Below, in pieces: positions 1 to 12,175 of a DNA stretch of 64,000 nt; position 1 is the stretch's first letter, and every line of letters begins with the position of its first letter. The notes under the pieces were generated by a model. The model searched no databases. It was given only the letters and a program-made list of their open reading frames with translations, and was not told the origin of the DNA. Both the position numbers and the translations under genes were made by a program. The stretch is from Sodalis sp. Ffu (GTDB lineage: Bacteria; Pseudomonadota; Gammaproteobacteria; Enterobacterales; Enterobacteriaceae), in assembly GCA_024748595.1 (NCBI GenBank), contig CP072944.1:838001-902000 (forward strand), written 5' to 3'.

Positions 1-1757
1 TCGCCACGCAGTTTAATACTACCTTGGGCACTACCGCCGAGCCCAGGAACTGCCCCGGTAAGCACCGGCGCATGAAGCGTGGCGTCAAGCGCGAACTTAT
101 CTTTTATATCCCCTTTAACCTCCAGAGTATTATCTCCTAGCGCCAGTAAAAGTTCGGGCACTTGCCACCTTCCAGCTGAATTACCGCTCAATGAACCACG
201 GATGGTAAACACACTTTGCTCAATGTTACCGCGAAGATCTAGCGACGGGACCTGTAACTGCCAGTTACCAGAATATAAGCTGCCAAGAATAGTCATTTTC
301 CCCACTAACCGTGCAGGCCACGCAGGCCATTGCCCCGATGTATTCAAACCGCTCAAGGTCAACTCGCTACGCCAACTGATGGCACGTTGCCAATCGACCA
401 CCGCTGTTAAATCGGTATATCCCTCCAATACCGACAGTCTTAACCGCGACAAAATAAAGCCGTCGGTATTACCCTTGGCTTCCATAGCGATATTAACCAG
501 CGGTGAGCTCTCCCCGCTCAGCACCGCTTTCATCGTCATCCTATAATCTCGTGCCCTACCATCCAATCTTAAAGTCATACCCTGCACCCGGTATTGCGCC
601 TTACCAGCCAGCGGCCACTGTATGTCTTCGCTGTCCAGTACCAGCATCAAAGGCAAACCTACCTGCGATAATCTAGTCTTCAGCACCAACTGCGCACTAA
701 TGGGGCCAGAGAGATTGAGATTGATACACAATTCATCGCGTAAACCACCGCTTAGGATCATTTTAATCTTTTCTTCCTTCAATGGATCTATATGCAGAAT
801 GGTGTTGATCATTAGATTCACCGGCCACTTACCGTTCAACTGCGCGCTGCCTGATGCGTTAAACAGCCCATGTGGCGAGTTGATATCCAGCAATGTCAAT
901 TCAGCATGCTGATAGTGTGCCGACGCCTGCATGCGTAACCTGGTAATCGGTAGATTGCTCTCTCCAGTTACACACAAATTTTCCCCATCAATCCTTTCTA
1001 GAGTCAGACTAAACGGCATGGTAAAGGTTGGGACCAGTGGCAACAACGGTTTAGCAAAAAAAGCTTCCAGTGTTTGAGCAAGCGATGGCTGAGCGCGAAC
1101 CCCTGCCCATTCTGCCTCTGCCTGCGTGCTGTTTTGCGACGAACGGCTGCTACCGGTACCAAATTTAATCGCTTGCGACCCAGCATTACCCCTATGATCC
1201 GCTACAAACTGTGTCGCGGTGGGAAGCACCACAAGCAATCCGGCGATACGCGTTGGTGTCACCACCAATGAGTTATCGCGGAACGTTAAGCCGCTGCTAA
1301 ATTGATTGAGCATGACCGCGGTGTTATTCACCTTGACCTGAATATTATTAATAACTAAACGACGCAGAATCAGCGGATAAAACGTGGAAATAAAGCTATA
1401 AGCCTTGGATTTTCGCTGGACTACGGACGCCAGCGAACCCAATTTAGAGGTTTTAACTTTCACCGAAACATCGCGCAGCGAAAGATCATTAACACAAAAC
1501 TGGCGATGCCACAAACAACCCCAATCCAGAGATAAATGGAACTCACCTGCATCAATCGTGATGCCAGGCATTTGGTAACTCAGTTGCTTCAGTGTTAAAT
1601 CACGCCAACCACCACTGATCAAAGCAATCTCTAGTCCTGGCACCAAATGGGTGACGCCATTCAGAACTAAATGAAGCCCGGTGGCAGTACAAAATAAAAA
1701 TACCAGCGTAGAGAATAACAGTAAAAAAACCAAGAAACATTTTTTTAAAAGGCTCAT
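1..1757 (-). CDS. tamB: TamB, 5' part (runs off the window)
   Basis: TamB is the inner-membrane-anchored partner of TamA; it spans the periplasm and is implicated in phospholipid transport to the outer membrane and in assembly of some outer-membrane proteins. Reading the minus strand from an ATG at 1757 gives an open frame of about 585 codons to the window edge without a stop. It begins with a hydrophobic anchor ([11 protein letters not shown]), followed by the family signature region GLHLV...VPGLEI...GGWRDLTL, and then repetitive beta-rich sequence. The ATG overlaps the tamA stop by four bases (ATGA), so translation is probably coupled. Full-length TamB is about 1,260 residues, so roughly the N-terminal half is present. 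No frameshift is seen in this part; the remainder lies outside the window. Confidence 0.9.
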   Translation of the reverse strand, partial: MSLLKKCFLVFLLLFSTLVFLFCTATGLHLVLNGVTHLVPGLEIALISGGWRDLTLKQLSYQMPGITIDAGEFHLSLDWGCLWHRQFCVNDLSLRDVSVKVKTSKLGSLASVVQRKSKAYSFISTFYPLILRRLVINNIQVKVNNTAVMLNQFSSGLTFRDNSLVVTPTRIAGLLVVLPTATQFVADHRGNAGSQAIKFGTGSSRSSQNSTQAEAEWAGVRAQPSLAQTLEAFFAKPLLPLVPTFTMPFSLTLERIDGENLCVTGESNLPITRLRMQASAHYQHAELTLLDINSPHGLFNASGSAQLNGKWPVNLMINTILHIDPLKEEKIKMILSGGLRDELCINLNLSGPISAQLVLKTRLSQVGLPLMLVLDSEDIQWPLAGKAQYRVQGMTLRLDGRARDYRMTMKAVLSGESSPLVNIAMEAKGNTDGFILSRLRLSVLEGYTDLTAVVDWQRAISWRSELTLSGLNTSGQWPAWPARLVGKMTILGSLYSGNWQLQVPSLDLRGNIEQSVFTIRGSLSGNSAGRWQVPELLLALGDNTLEVKGDIKDKFALDATLHAPVLTGAVPGLGGSAQGSIKLRG

Positions 1758-3493
1758 AGTTCAGGCCCCCACCCAACATAAAACTGCAACCCATGCTCGC
1801 TCTTATCAGCAATAGGAGTGGCAAAATCGAGCTTAATAGACCCTACCACTGATTGCCAGCGCACGCCGAACCCAGCACCAGTTTTAAAATTGCTCTGCTT
1901 GATATCATTTACCGCTTCACCGTCGTCGATAAACACCGCTACCCACCATTTTCCAGTCGCATTGTATTGATACTCCAGCGAGCTCGTAGCTAATTTAGAG
2001 GCTCCAGTAAGTTTTCTGGTGCCATCCAACGGCGACAAAGATTTGTATTTATAACCACGAATACTGCGATCACCACCGGCAAAAAAACGCAACGACGGTG
2101 GCACGCGTTCAAAATCATTGGCCTCGATCCAGCCCAGGTTAACACGCGCTAATAATCGGTGTTTCTCTGCCAAAGTGCGAATCCAGATATTCTGTGCTTG
2201 CAGGATAATGAAATTTACATCCGATCCCCAGGAAATATTGGATACATCAACCGAATAGCGCTGGCTATCACCCCATCTGGGCATCAACCCACCGCACTGC
2301 CGGGTGCGGTTAATGCTTATACCAGGATAAATCAACATTGTGGCGTTAGTGATATTATCCTGGGTAAAATGATCCAAATTCCAACGTAAATTGACGGCCC
2401 GATGCCAACCGCTAAAAAGATCCCAATAGCGCGCAACATTTAAAGTGGTAGAATCGGATTGTTTGCCGTTGATATCCTCATGTTTAACCCCTCCCTGCAA
2501 CAAATAATATTGCTCGGATGGATCCTTAAGCCGCGGGATTTTATAGCTCAAATCGACAGTCTGCTCCAGTGCAGACAGGCTGAGTCTGGTTTCCATACTG
2601 TGCCCACGTGCATTAAGGCATGGCTTATTCCAAGTAGTTTTCACCCGAACTCCCACATCGGTGGCGTAGCCGACCCCAATTTCAATACTATTGCGAATAC
2701 GTGGTGTTACCACAACGTTCAATGGTAAAATTTTGCTCTGTTTACCATGAATAAAATCCGGCGAGATCACCACCGAATTGAACCAATTAGTAGATTCCAA
2801 CCGGCGATTTAGCTCCGCTAATATCTCAGCGCTATAAGGCATTCCTTCATGCACCTTAGACAAATTTTGCAGATAATCTTCACAGATTTGCGCACCATGA
2901 AAACATACCTTGCCGAAGCGATAACGCTTACCACTGTCAAAATCGATATCCCAAAAAGCCTGATAACGAGACAGCGAGACACCAAGCTGACTTTTACGAA
3001 AGCTGGCGTCAAAATACCCTTTAAGCAGCGCTAAATTAAAAAAACTACTTTTAAACTTATCATAATCACCGTGATTAAGCATATTGCCCAATAAAGATTT
3101 TCCGCGCGTTATCATCTGTTGATAGTCACTATCCTGGCAGGCATCACCACGTAAAATAATACTCACATCAGCGATCTTTACTGGTTTACCAGGATCGACA
3201 CAGGTAATCAGTACGTTACAACCGCTATTGATCGCCGGATGGAAAAAAAAATCAATGGTCGGTGAATAGTAACCTAATGATCGTAATCCTTCACGTACTG
3301 CATTATCCACCCGGGTTTGAAAATGGGCGTCAGCATTAACCTCATCAGTATTAATAGTGGATAGGCGGGCACGCACATTACGATGTAGTTCGCCGCTTAG
3401 CCCTTCTACCTGCAGGCGTAGACTAGCGTATGCTGCCGGCATAAGCAGCAGAGCGCTGAGAAAGAAGTGCTTATAGCCGTACCGTACTTTCAC
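1754..3493 (-). CDS. tamA: TamA, outer-membrane translocation and assembly protein
   Basis: TamA is an Omp85-family outer-membrane barrel that works with TamB. The 579-residue product has the family length (577 in E. coli). It starts with a short signal peptide ([17 protein letters not shown]), then POTRA-type repeats over about residues 22-265, and a C-terminal 16-strand barrel with the conserved [19 protein letters not shown] segment and a terminal GWGPEL. The frame starts at GTG 3493; the ATG at 3495 is out of frame and hits a stop at once, so GTG is the likely start. It overlaps tamB by four bases, forming a tamA-tamB operon. Retention with lptE, lpxH and lnt says that an asymmetric outer membrane is still built. 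Confidence 0.95.
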   Translation of the reverse strand: MKVRYGYKHFFLSALLLMPAAYASLRLQVEGLSGELHRNVRARLSTINTDEVNADAHFQTRVDNAVREGLRSLGYYSPTIDFFFHPAINSGCNVLITCVDPGKPVKIADVSIILRGDACQDSDYQQMITRGKSLLGNMLNHGDYDKFKSSFFNLALLKGYFDASFRKSQLGVSLSRYQAFWDIDFDSGKRYRFGKVCFHGAQICEDYLQNLSKVHEGMPYSAEILAELNRRLESTNWFNSVVISPDFIHGKQSKILPLNVVVTPRIRNSIEIGVGYATDVGVRVKTTWNKPCLNARGHSMETRLSLSALEQTVDLSYKIPRLKDPSEQYYLLQGGVKHEDINGKQSDSTTLNVARYWDLFSGWHRAVNLRWNLDHFTQDNITNATMLIYPGISINRTRQCGGLMPRWGDSQRYSVDVSNISWGSDVNFIILQAQNIWIRTLAEKHRLLARVNLGWIEANDFERVPPSLRFFAGGDRSIRGYKYKSLSPLDGTRKLTGASKLATSSLEYQYNATGKWWVAVFIDDGEAVNDIKQSNFKTGAGFGVRWQSVVGSIKLDFATPIADKSEHGLQFYVGWGPEL

Positions 3494-3495
3494 AT

Positions 3496-4926
3496 TGATG
3501 ACCTCTGAAATTAGTTCTTTCCTAACAAAGTCTCTTCATCGGCGATGAATCAGCACCAAGTATGTATTATTATTTTATTTTTTTTACATAAAAATTACTT
3601 AACGTATATTATAAATAGCATCAGGTAATATTGTGTTTTATTGTCGGAAAAGCTTGCCAGTTAAACAACCACTGAATGGCTTATTAGCTTAAATAAGAAA
3701 TTTGACAAAACGTGTACACTTCACAAACTGAAAGGCTAATAAAACGAATGGCGCGCGGTAAGTATCACACCACATCAAATGCTTAATCACTCCATGATCC
3801 ATATCTTTGATGAGATGAAAGTAGCAATATTTTTAATAAGCTGCTTTGAGGGCATAGCCCTGTTTAGGCACAAGAGCGCCTATCTATCGAGAAATGTGCA
3901 GCGATCAAAAAACCCATGCTGAAATAACACGAATGACATGATTAACTTTATTGAATAAACAGAATTTATTTTAATAACGAATAAATCACTAATTTAGTGT
4001 ATTACAAACAGGACCTCATCAAAAGCAAAACATTAAAAAAAGGCGTTAAATGCATTATATCCAAGATGGCCATCAGAACCTATATTGATGTTAAAAATAT
4101 AGATTTTATTTTCAATTAATAAATATTTTTCCACGTTCTCTCAATAAACGGAATAAAAACGTTAAACAAACAAGCAATATCGCTCATACTTGTTCTGATG
4201 CTACTGGACTGAAATCATTTAATAAAAAAATGAAAGTAAAAGCACTACGTGGGATAATACCATAATATGACGCCATACACTCTGACCTCTCACAGAGTAA
4301 TTCTAACGGATGATGAAGCACTACCTACATCCTTGTAGCAAACACATTAAACAACTATCGCCGATAGGGATTTACGATGGTATATTACGATACAATAAAT
4401 AGTTATTAATTCTTTGAAGGAAGTACTGCGATAAACCAAGTAATTCCTGATAAAAATCTGGCGATGGCCAGTTACATTTAATACAAATAATTATTACTAA
4501 AATATTCTTAAATTAATTTATCTGTCATTGAGTGACTCCCTGTAAAGTTATTATTCGAAATTTATTCACATTCTCTAGTGATAAACATATCTATGCTAAG
4601 TCATTTTATTTAAGGCACATTCCATAAAACATCACCGCTTACCTGGACGAGCGTAATTTTATAAGAGCTATGGGCAAAATAAAACGTATATTGCCCCCAG
4701 TATAGTGCTGACTGCGAAAAGCACCCATTTTACTGAGAGCAATATTTAAGCTAAATGTAGAGCATAAAATTACCAGCAATACTCTGATTGGCAGTTCTTT
4801 TCCACAACACCCTCTAGTCATTGTGAATCGCGGCAACAAAAGAATAATCCATAGTGCTCCTTGTGTTTATTTAACCTGATAAGTACAATCTATGTATTAA
4901 ATGCACAAATTATTAATCATAGTTCC
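3496..4926. other. 1.4 kb AT-rich gap holding IS debris
   Basis: No intact gene is visible between the start of tamA and the rpsF promoter. The middle (about 3944-4420) is an IS903-like remnant listed separately. A 66-codon minus frame at 4639-4839 is open but resembles no family I recognise. In E. coli msrA lies beside tamA; I could not find a convincing msrA relic here. Confidence 0.5.
3944..4420 (+). mobile_element. IS5-family (IS903-like) element remnant 1
   Basis: A degraded left terminal repeat (AACTTTATTGAATAAACA, 3944-3961) resembles the IS903 terminus GGCTTTGTTGAATAAATC at 13 of 18 positions. Downstream, frames on the plus strand near 4282-4410 give TDDEALPTSL, then QTH and further fragments. 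These follow the IS903 transposase segment DLSLSGTTDAQTLPGLINQTHRKIR, with stops and frameshifts between them. No right terminal repeat is evident. Inactive. Confidence 0.6.
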
Positions 4927-4955
4927 TTGCTTCCATGGGCCATAGTGGCTATAAT
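4927..4955 (+). promoter_or_regulatory. Sigma-70 promoter of the rpsF operon
   Basis: TTGCTT at 4927-4932 and a perfect TATAAT at 4950-4955 are separated by 17 bases, 33 bases ahead of the rpsF ATG. A Shine-Dalgarno-like AAGGAG lies just before the ATG. This is the best sigma-70 promoter I could find by eye in the window. Confidence 0.75.
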
Positions 4956-4987
4956 TAGGAGGCTAAATAATCCGTAAGGAGCATGTT

Positions 4988-5383
4988 ATGCGTCATTATG
5001 AAATCGTTTTTATGGTTCATCCTGACCAAAGTGAACAAGTTGCCGGCATGATCGAACGCTATAGTGCTATTATCACCGGTGCTGAAGGTCAGATTCATCG
5101 CCTGGAAGATTGGGGACGACGTCAGTTAGCTTACCCGATCAACAAACTACATAAAGCCCACTATGTTCTACTGAACGTAGAATCTTCGCAGGAAGTTATC
5201 GATGAGTTGGAAACATCTTTCCGCTTCAATGACGCCGTTATCCGCAGTATGATTATGCGCGTTAAACACGCGATAACTGAAACATCCCCTATGGTGAAGG
5301 CAAAAAACGAACGCCGCGAGCGTAGTGAAAATTTTACCACTGAAACCAACGATGATTTTGATACTAGGGATTCTGAAGACTAA
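4988..5383 (+). CDS. rpsF: 30S ribosomal protein S6
   Basis: S6 binds 16S rRNA in the platform of the small subunit as a heterodimer with S18, encoded two genes downstream. The 131-residue product starts [18 protein letters not shown], the typical S6 N terminus, and shows the conserved [14 protein letters not shown] and the [10 protein letters not shown] region. It ends in an acidic tail, like the glutamate-rich end that RimK modifies in E. coli. First gene of rpsF-priB-rpsR-rplI with intergenic spaces of only a few bases. Confidence 0.97.
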   Translation: MRHYEIVFMVHPDQSEQVAGMIERYSAIITGAEGQIHRLEDWGRRQLAYPINKLHKAHYVLLNVESSQEVIDELETSFRFNDAVIRSMIMRVKHAITETSPMVKAKNERRERSENFTTETNDDFDTRDSED

Positions 5384-5386
5384 TAA

Positions 5387-5940
<554 letters not shown>

Positions 5941-5982
5941 TTGTTACCATTGTTCATTAAGTTTTTAACAAGGATTAAAGTA

Positions 5983-6441
5983 ATGCAAGTCATTTTGATT
6001 GATAAAATAGCCAATTTAGGTAGTTTGGGTGAACAAGTTAACGTAAAAGCTGGATACGCCCGTAACTTTTTAGTACCCCAGGGCAAAGCAGTGCCAGCCA
6101 CCAAAAAAAACATGGAATATTTCGCCGCATGTCACGCTGAATTAGAAGCTAAACTAGCTGATATTCAAGCTGCGGCCGAAAATTTTACTAAAAAAATCAA
6201 TGAACTAGGCAGTATTACTATTACATCTAAAGCCGGTGATAAAGGTAAACTGTTCGGTTCTATTGGCGCCCGCGATATTGCTAACGCCATCACCGACGCA
6301 GGTATTAACGTAGTCAAAAACAAAATTCATCTACCGAATGGCGTTCTGCGTACCACTGGTGAGCATGAAATTAGCGTCCAGGTTCACCAAAAATTTTTCG
6401 CCAAACTAAATGTTATTGTGGTAGCTAAAACATCATCATAA
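5983..6441 (+). CDS. rplI: 50S ribosomal protein L9
   Basis: L9 is an elongated two-domain protein that binds 23S rRNA near the L1 stalk. I chose ATG 5983 ([19 protein letters not shown]) although the frame is open back to 5941; AAGGA lies just upstream and the family begins with exactly this sequence. The product has 152 residues (149 in E. coli). The N-terminal domain has [16 protein letters not shown], followed by the long connecting helix and a C-terminal domain with [12 protein letters not shown] and [14 protein letters not shown]. Last gene of the operon; no obvious terminator hairpin follows. Confidence 0.96.
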   Translation: MQVILIDKIANLGSLGEQVNVKAGYARNFLVPQGKAVPATKKNMEYFAACHAELEAKLADIQAAAENFTKKINELGSITITSKAGDKGKLFGSIGARDIANAITDAGINVVKNKIHLPNGVLRTTGEHEISVQVHQKFFAKLNVIVVAKTSS

Positions 6442-7004
6442 AATTATATGAACTTTTAACCGAACCTGCAGATTGCTTAACAACTTAATGACGTATATAG
6501 TATTTTCGCTAGAAAATTTTGCGGTGAGTCACTACGGGATTTTCGGCTAAAAATAAAGAAAATATTAGTGCCAAGTCCAAATTAAAACCCCATCTCGACC
6601 AATAAAGTTTAATTATTATGCAATAAATAGATAATAAGGTACTAATTCACGCTCTGATTGGATAATTCAGCTATTGCTGTTTTGTACGACAGATTCGGGC
6701 TAGCTGCATTAGTAAACGGGCTAAAAAACTTTAATATCATAATAAAATAATCCGAAACAGAAACACTTCTTAGGCGCAAGAAGAAATATGCTGGGAAATT
6801 AATACGCTATAAATGATGGAGACCATAATACACATATTAGTCACAGTACATTATTGACTATAAAAACAGACCTTTGAGGAGAGCTTAATTGTGGCTTGAC
6901 CAATTAGTGATTTCAAATTTTTTCTTATATTAAAGAAATCTTCTATGAAAATAGTTAGTATGACCTTATCTTTTTAAAGGTAAGAATAAATTCAAAAGTA
7001 TAAA
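6442..7004. other. Gap between rplI and cysQ
   Basis: 563 AT-rich bases with no open frame of interest, no clear terminator and no repeat that I can place. In E. coli several genes separate rplI from cysQ; none can be recognised here. Confidence 0.5.
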
Positions 7005-7751
7005 ATGATTGAACATATCAGTAAACTTTCCCGTGATGCCGGGATAGAGATCATGCAGGTCTATGCCGGCAAACAGCAACTAAAACTAAAGCAAAAACAG
7101 GATAACTCCCCAGTGACAGCCGCTGATCTGGCCGCCCACCGGGTGATTGTAACTGGCCTCCAGGCGCTGATGCCAAAGATCCCAATTTTATCTGAAGAAA
7201 ATCCCCCAGATTGGACAGTTCGTCAAAATTGGCATTGCTACTGGCTAGTAGACCCACTGGATGGCACTAAAGAATTTTTGCGCCATAATGGCGAGTTCAC
7301 AGTCAATATCGCCCTAATTAAAGACGGCAAACCAATAATTGGTGTGGTATACGCACCGGCCACCGATCTGCTGTATGCTGCAGCAGATGGCAAGGCATGG
7401 AAAGTTGACTCTAATGGTAAAAAGCTGGATATCGTAGTGAAAAAATCACGAACACCGCTCGTGGTAGTCAGCCGATCCCATAACGATAATCAGAAACTGC
7501 ATGATTATCTAACGAAACTAGGCAAGCATCAAACCATCAAAATAGGCTCATCATTAAAATTTTGTTTGATCGCAGAAGGAAGCGCGCAACTTTATCCACG
7601 TTTCGCCCCTACTAATACTTGGGATACCGCCGCAGGCCATGCGATTGCAATGGCGGCAGGTGCCCAAGTCAACGACTGGCAAGGGCAACCTTTAGACTAC
7701 ACGCCGCGCGAATCATCCCTGAATCATGGTTTTAAGGTGTCGCTATTGTAA
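7005..7751 (+). CDS. cysQ: 3'(2'),5'-bisphosphate nucleotidase CysQ
   Basis: CysQ removes the 3' phosphate from adenosine 3',5'-bisphosphate, the by-product of sulfate activation and of acyl-carrier-protein loading. The 248-residue product (246 in E. coli) is of the inositol-monophosphatase superfamily. It has the metal-binding elements LSEENP (about residues 65-70) and [13 protein letters not shown] (about 82-94), plus the C-terminal [12 protein letters not shown] motif. With AAGG about 20 bases upstream, the start is acceptable but not strongly marked. Retention may reflect recycling of this inhibitory nucleotide rather than sulfate assimilation; no cys pathway gene is in the window. Confidence 0.93.
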   Translation: MIEHISKLSRDAGIEIMQVYAGKQQLKLKQKQDNSPVTAADLAAHRVIVTGLQALMPKIPILSEENPPDWTVRQNWHCYWLVDPLDGTKEFLRHNGEFTVNIALIKDGKPIIGVVYAPATDLLYAAADGKAWKVDSNGKKLDIVVKKSRTPLVVVSRSHNDNQKLHDYLTKLGKHQTIKIGSSLKFCLIAEGSAQLYPRFAPTNTWDTAAGHAIAMAAGAQVNDWQGQPLDYTPRESSLNHGFKVSLL

Positions 7752-8804
7752 TTTACTATTATCCCACAAAGGGAAACATAAGTCCCCCTGAACAACGCTG
7801 CAGGATATTCAAGGACGAATGCCCTTGGTACGGCATGCGATTATCGTTAAAGTCCTGCTCACTATGGAATGTCCCCATATACACCCTTAAATTACCCAAC
7901 TTACGCACCCGTTAGCATCGAGTACGATATTTCATTTTTTATTTTTAACTGCCATACATGGCGTACCGACGCTGCAGATAGCCCCATAATTTTAAAGCGC
8001 TGATATCTCTATCGCACTTGAAAAAACTAGCATATCCATGCTAAATAAAGTATCATCACTGCCGTCTTTTAATAAAAATCCCACGGTAATAATCTTAGCT
8101 TACATAGAAATTCAATCAGTGTTAGATTTATCTCCTTAGCCAAAAAGGCGTAGACATGTAGATATCAGTATGCTTGCATTATTAAAAGGAATAAAACTCT
8201 TAATGTCATGATAGAAATTCGATTCACAAAGACATCATTCTTATATTTGCTATTGACACTACTAAACTATAGGGCATTAGTGAAGATGAATTAAGTAACA
8301 AAACACACTATTAAGAAAGCTTTTGTATCTAAAGCGCAAACTCCATGTAACGGTTATATACCATAACACATGACATCAACCGCTCATTACTTCCTATAAG
8401 AAGTAATGTAACAGATACAAATACACTACCTGGTAGTTTATAAACATACAAAAAATTAAGCAGTACCTAATTAATCTTTAATAAAAAATAATGACCAGGA
8501 AAAAACTGACTACGTCAAAGCTCTTTTGCGCAGATATAGCTATATCATGAATAAAACAGCTATAGTATATAGACTAGCTCACGATGTTCTCAAGTAGGCT
8601 AATGCCTTATCCAAAAAAACTTATTACAACAACGTAATGACGTTCATAGTCACTCACAAGCATACTCGGATCACAAACGACCCTCCCACTGACCTACGCA
8701 GAAACAGCTCACTTATCAATCATAATCTAGCGATAACATATAGGTATACGCCAACCTTGCGATTAAAACCCACTGAGGCGATGCAAGGAAATAGCAACGT
8801 GTAC
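7752..8804. other. 1.05 kb gap between cysQ and rlmB
   Basis: No gene or recognisable relic. A minus-strand reading around 7765-7880 is open for about 30 codons but matches nothing I know. The rest is AT-rich with many stops on all frames. I saw no IS903-like terminus here, unlike most other large gaps. Confidence 0.4.
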
Positions 8805-9557
8805 TCAAGATATGCATTTAATTTTTTTAATACGCTGCCGCATAGCTTCGAATAGACAAACCCCAACGGCTACCGATACATTGAGAGAAGAGACATAGCC
8901 AAGCATGGGAATGCTAATAAGCTCATCGCAATACTCCTTGGTCAACCGTCGCATCCCTTCACCTTCGGCGCCCATCACCAGCACCAATGGACCAGTCAAT
9001 TTGCTTTGAAAAAGCTGGTGAGACGCCTCACCAGCAATACCAACAACCCACACATTGTGCTCTTGCAACAAACGCAATGTGCGCGCCAAATTAGTGACGC
9101 GAACTAACGATACCGTTTCTGCCGCACCACTGGCAACCTTTTTAGCAATAGAATTTAGATGCGCAGATCGATCCCGAGGCACAATCACTGCATGCACGCC
9201 TGCAGCATCAGCACAACGCAGACAGGCCCCCAAATTATGCGGATCTGTAACGCCATCCAGCACTAACAATAATGGCGTAGCATGTTGCATTAGCAAGGAC
9301 GGTAGATCGTTTTCCTGGAATTGACGTCCTTTGCGCACCCATGCAACAATCCCTTGATGCACCGCACCCTCGACTTTTTGATCCAACCACTGACGGTTGA
9401 CAAGCTGAATGGCGATACCTGCCTGCTCCAGCTGCTTAATCATTGACTGCAAGCGTCGGGCTGCGTGCCCTTTAAGAATATAAACATTAAGAAAACGTTG
9501 AGGATCACACGCTAGCAAAGCCTGCAAAGCGTGGATACCGTAAATAATTTCACTCAT
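8805..9557 (-). CDS. rlmB: 23S rRNA 2'-O-ribose methyltransferase (Gm2251)
   Basis: RlmB methylates the ribose of G2251 in the peptidyl-transferase P loop of 23S rRNA. The 250-residue product (243 in E. coli) has an N-terminal L30e-like substrate domain ([15 protein letters not shown]...). The C-terminal SpoU knot shows motif 1 [19 protein letters not shown], motif 2 [15 protein letters not shown] and motif 3 [17 protein letters not shown]. The C terminus carries a short extra basic tail ([10 protein letters not shown]), a sign of a shifted stop. In E. coli it is directly downstream of rnr, as it is here on the minus strand. Confidence 0.95.
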   Translation of the reverse strand: MSEIIYGIHALQALLACDPQRFLNVYILKGHAARRLQSMIKQLEQAGIAIQLVNRQWLDQKVEGAVHQGIVAWVRKGRQFQENDLPSLLMQHATPLLLVLDGVTDPHNLGACLRCADAAGVHAVIVPRDRSAHLNSIAKKVASGAAETVSLVRVTNLARTLRLLQEHNVWVVGIAGEASHQLFQSKLTGPLVLVMGAEGEGMRRLTKEYCDELISIPMLGYVSSLNVSVAVGVCLFEAMRQRIKKIKCIS

Positions 9558-9673
9558 AAAGATTATCTTTTAAATAGGCTGTAACGACATCAATTATTCT
9601 TGCTAGCTGATGAATTTCATAATCGCCACAGAAACTAATCACTCACATTACCCTATCGCATCAACTTTTTCAC

Positions 9674-9886
9674 CTACAGCGTGTTTTGGCGCCAGAGTTT
9701 TTTTGGATGACGATCCTCCTCGGCCGGTGCAACCGATTTCGAGAACGTTTGTTCTGCCAAACTACCCTTTCCTCCCTGTGGACTGTTTTGAACAATACCG
9801 CGCTGACATCGATGCGTCGACTTATCGCATCCTTTGTCTTTTGCTGAATGGAATGCACTGCTCAATTCAAAATTAACCGACGACTT
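9674..9886 (-). pseudogene. rnr: Untranslated remainder of the RNase R tail
   Basis: This is the continuation of the rnr frame after the TGA at 9887-9889. It is open for 70 codons and closes with TAG at 9674. The beginning (VNFELSSAF) is recognisable as the RNase R tail and the rest is lysine-rich (DKGCDKSTHR, HPKKLW). Either it is dead sequence or it is reached by low-level readthrough of the TGA. Confidence 0.65.
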
Positions 9887-12175
9887 TCAGCCACCATGGC
9901 GACCCAGCGCTTTACCGTCATTACCACTTCGTGCCATCTGTTTTTGACGATTACGCTCAATTTTTCTGGCGCCACATGGCTGATGACGGTTTGAAATCAG
10001 CGAAAAATCGATCTTACGTTCATCCATATGCACTTTTTCAACACGGATTTGCACAGCATCGCCCAATCGATAAACCCTACCGCCAGATTCACCAATCAAT
10101 CGCTGACCAACATTATCATATTGATAATAATCATTATCCAATGATGAAACATGCACCAATCCATCTATAAACAATCCGTCAAGCCTAACAAAGAAGCCAA
10201 AACCGGTGACGCTGGTAATTATACCGCTAAATACCTCTCTGACATGATCCTGCATAAAGTCACACTTCAACCAGTCGGCCACATCGCGGGTTGCTTCATC
10301 AGCGCGGCGTTCACTCATTGAACACTGCTGACCAAATTTTAGCATCTCTTCTAGTTTATAATGCCAGCCACCAGTGAGGGTAAAAGTACGGCAATCCGCT
10401 TCGCTTTTTTGCCGACCGAGCAAATATTTTATCGCTCGGTGCAGTATCAAATCTGGATAACGACGGATAGGCGATGTGAAGTGAGCATAGGCTTGCAACG
10501 CCAGGCCAAAATGACCGCGATTTTCTGGATCGTAGATCGCCTGCTTCATGGAACGCAACAGCATAGATTGCAACATTTCATGATCAGGCCGCCCGGCAAC
10601 TTGGTTCATCATATCGGCATAATCCCTAGGCTCCGGCTTACTACCACCGCCCAGGGTCAGACCCAGCTTGCTTAACACAGTGCGCAATGAAATAATATGG
10701 TCGTTACTTGGCCGATCGTGAACGCGATACAGAGCCGGTTCTTGATTTTTTTCGACAAAACGCGCTGCGGATATATTCGCCAAAATCATGCATTCTTCAA
10801 TCAGCTTATGCGCATCGTTACGCGTTATCGACTCTATACGTTCGATACGATGCTCTACATTAAAAATAAACTTAGCTTCTTCTGTTTCAAACACAATACC
10901 GCCGCGTTGATCCCGCGCTTGCTCCAGTGCTTTATACATTTCATGCAAATGAGTCAACGACTTTATAAGCGGAGCATAATGATCGCTCAGCGCTTTATTT
11001 CCCTGCAAAATCTGCCAGACCTTGCTATAAGTCAGGCGCGACCGCGAATTCATCACCGCTTCATAGAATTTATAGGAAGAAAGACGACCCTGAGCGGAGA
11101 TAGTCATCTCACACACCATGCATAATCTATCCACCTGCGGATTTAATGAACATAGACCGTTAGAAAGGACTTCCGGCAACATCGAAATCACTTGGGTAGG
11201 AAAATAAACTGAGGTGCCCCGGTTGCTCGCTTCGTTGTCCAACGCTGTATAAGGACGCACATAATAACTGACGTCAGCAATGGCCACCCATAAGCGCCAA
11301 CCGCTTCCGCTTTTTTTTTCACAGTAAACCGCATCATCAAAATCGTGCGCATCCTCACCATCTATGGTGACTAGAGGCAACGAACGTAAATCGATACGCC
11401 CACTTTTATCCTGTTCCAGCACCTCTTTTTTTAGTCCACCAAGCTGACGTTTGATTTTTGGTGGCCAGACGTAAGGAATATTATGAGTACGTAGCGCAAT
11501 ATCCACCGCCATACCAGTGCCCATATTATCCCCGAGCACCTCCACCACTTTACCCATTGCTTTCGTGCGACGGCTAGGTCGCTGGGTAAGAGCAACTACA
11601 ACCACGAAACCTATATGCGCACCCTGGGTTGCTTCAAACGGGATCAGAATATGAAAACTGAGGCGGCTATCGTTCGGAACGACAAAGGCGCTATCCACAT
11701 CGATAAAAAAACGACCGACGATCTGACTGGTCTTAGGTACCAGCACCCGCACGATGCGCGCCTCTCTACGGCCTTTACGGTACGCTCCCTGTGGCTGCGC
11801 CATCACTACATCACCGTGGATGACCATTTTCATTTGATCCGTGGAAAGATAATAATCGTCTTTACTGCCTTCAACCCGCAGAAAACCAAAGCCGTCACGG
11901 TGGCCGATAACCGTCCCGCGCAACAAATCCAAACGTTCTGGTAACGCATAGCATTGTCGACGCATAAAAATCAACTGTCCGTCCCGCTCCATGGCGCGCA
12001 TGCGGCGACGCAGTCCTTCTAATTGCTCCTTTCCGCAAATATCTAGTTCCTGTACCAACTCTTCACAACTAGCTGGCGTTTCTCTTTTTGCTAGATGAGC
12101 AAGGATAAATTCACGGCTTGGGACCGGAAATTCATATTTTTCTGCCTCTCGTTTCAGAAAGGGATCTTTTAACAT
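9887..12175 (-). CDS. rnr: Ribonuclease R, C-terminal tail cut by an in-frame stop
   Basis: RNase R is the 3'-to-5' exoribonuclease that degrades structured RNA and helps in tmRNA-dependent quality control and rRNA maturation. The 762-residue product has the N-terminal winged-helix region (SREFILAHLAKRE), cold-shock domains, the RNB catalytic domain with TIDGEDAHDFDDAVY and SPIRRYPDLILHRAIKYLL, and the S1 domain ending MDERKIDFSLIS. E. coli RNase R has 813 residues. Here a TGA (9887-9889) stops translation before the basic tail, yet the same frame stays open for 70 more codons to 9674. It begins KSSVNFELSSAF, matching KKVNFEPDSAF of E. coli. The tail is not catalytic, so the enzyme is probably active. 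Confidence 0.93.
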   Translation of the reverse strand: MLKDPFLKREAEKYEFPVPSREFILAHLAKRETPASCEELVQELDICGKEQLEGLRRRMRAMERDGQLIFMRRQCYALPERLDLLRGTVIGHRDGFGFLRVEGSKDDYYLSTDQMKMVIHGDVVMAQPQGAYRKGRREARIVRVLVPKTSQIVGRFFIDVDSAFVVPNDSRLSFHILIPFEATQGAHIGFVVVVALTQRPSRRTKAMGKVVEVLGDNMGTGMAVDIALRTHNIPYVWPPKIKRQLGGLKKEVLEQDKSGRIDLRSLPLVTIDGEDAHDFDDAVYCEKKSGSGWRLWVAIADVSYYVRPYTALDNEASNRGTSVYFPTQVISMLPEVLSNGLCSLNPQVDRLCMVCEMTISAQGRLSSYKFYEAVMNSRSRLTYSKVWQILQGNKALSDHYAPLIKSLTHLHEMYKALEQARDQRGGIVFETEEAKFIFNVEHRIERIESITRNDAHKLIEECMILANISAARFVEKNQEPALYRVHDRPSNDHIISLRTVLSKLGLTLGGGSKPEPRDYADMMNQVAGRPDHEMLQSMLLRSMKQAIYDPENRGHFGLALQAYAHFTSPIRRYPDLILHRAIKYLLGRQKSEADCRTFTLTGGWHYKLEEMLKFGQQCSMSERRADEATRDVADWLKCDFMQDHVREVFSGIITSVTGFGFFVRLDGLFIDGLVHVSSLDNDYYQYDNVGQRLIGESGGRVYRLGDAVQIRVEKVHMDERKIDFSLISNRHQPCGARKIERNRQKQMARSGNDGKALGRHGG

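Noticed and set aside
79-546. 155-codon plus-strand frame at the left edge
   Set aside because: It is antisense to the continuous tamB frame, which reads as TamB throughout.
4639-4839. Minus-strand frame as an msrA fragment (contains YTGG)
   Set aside because: Only a four-residue match, on the strand opposite to that expected from E. coli order; too weak.
5161-5349. Minus-strand frame in rpsF
   Set aside because: Shadow of the ribosomal gene.
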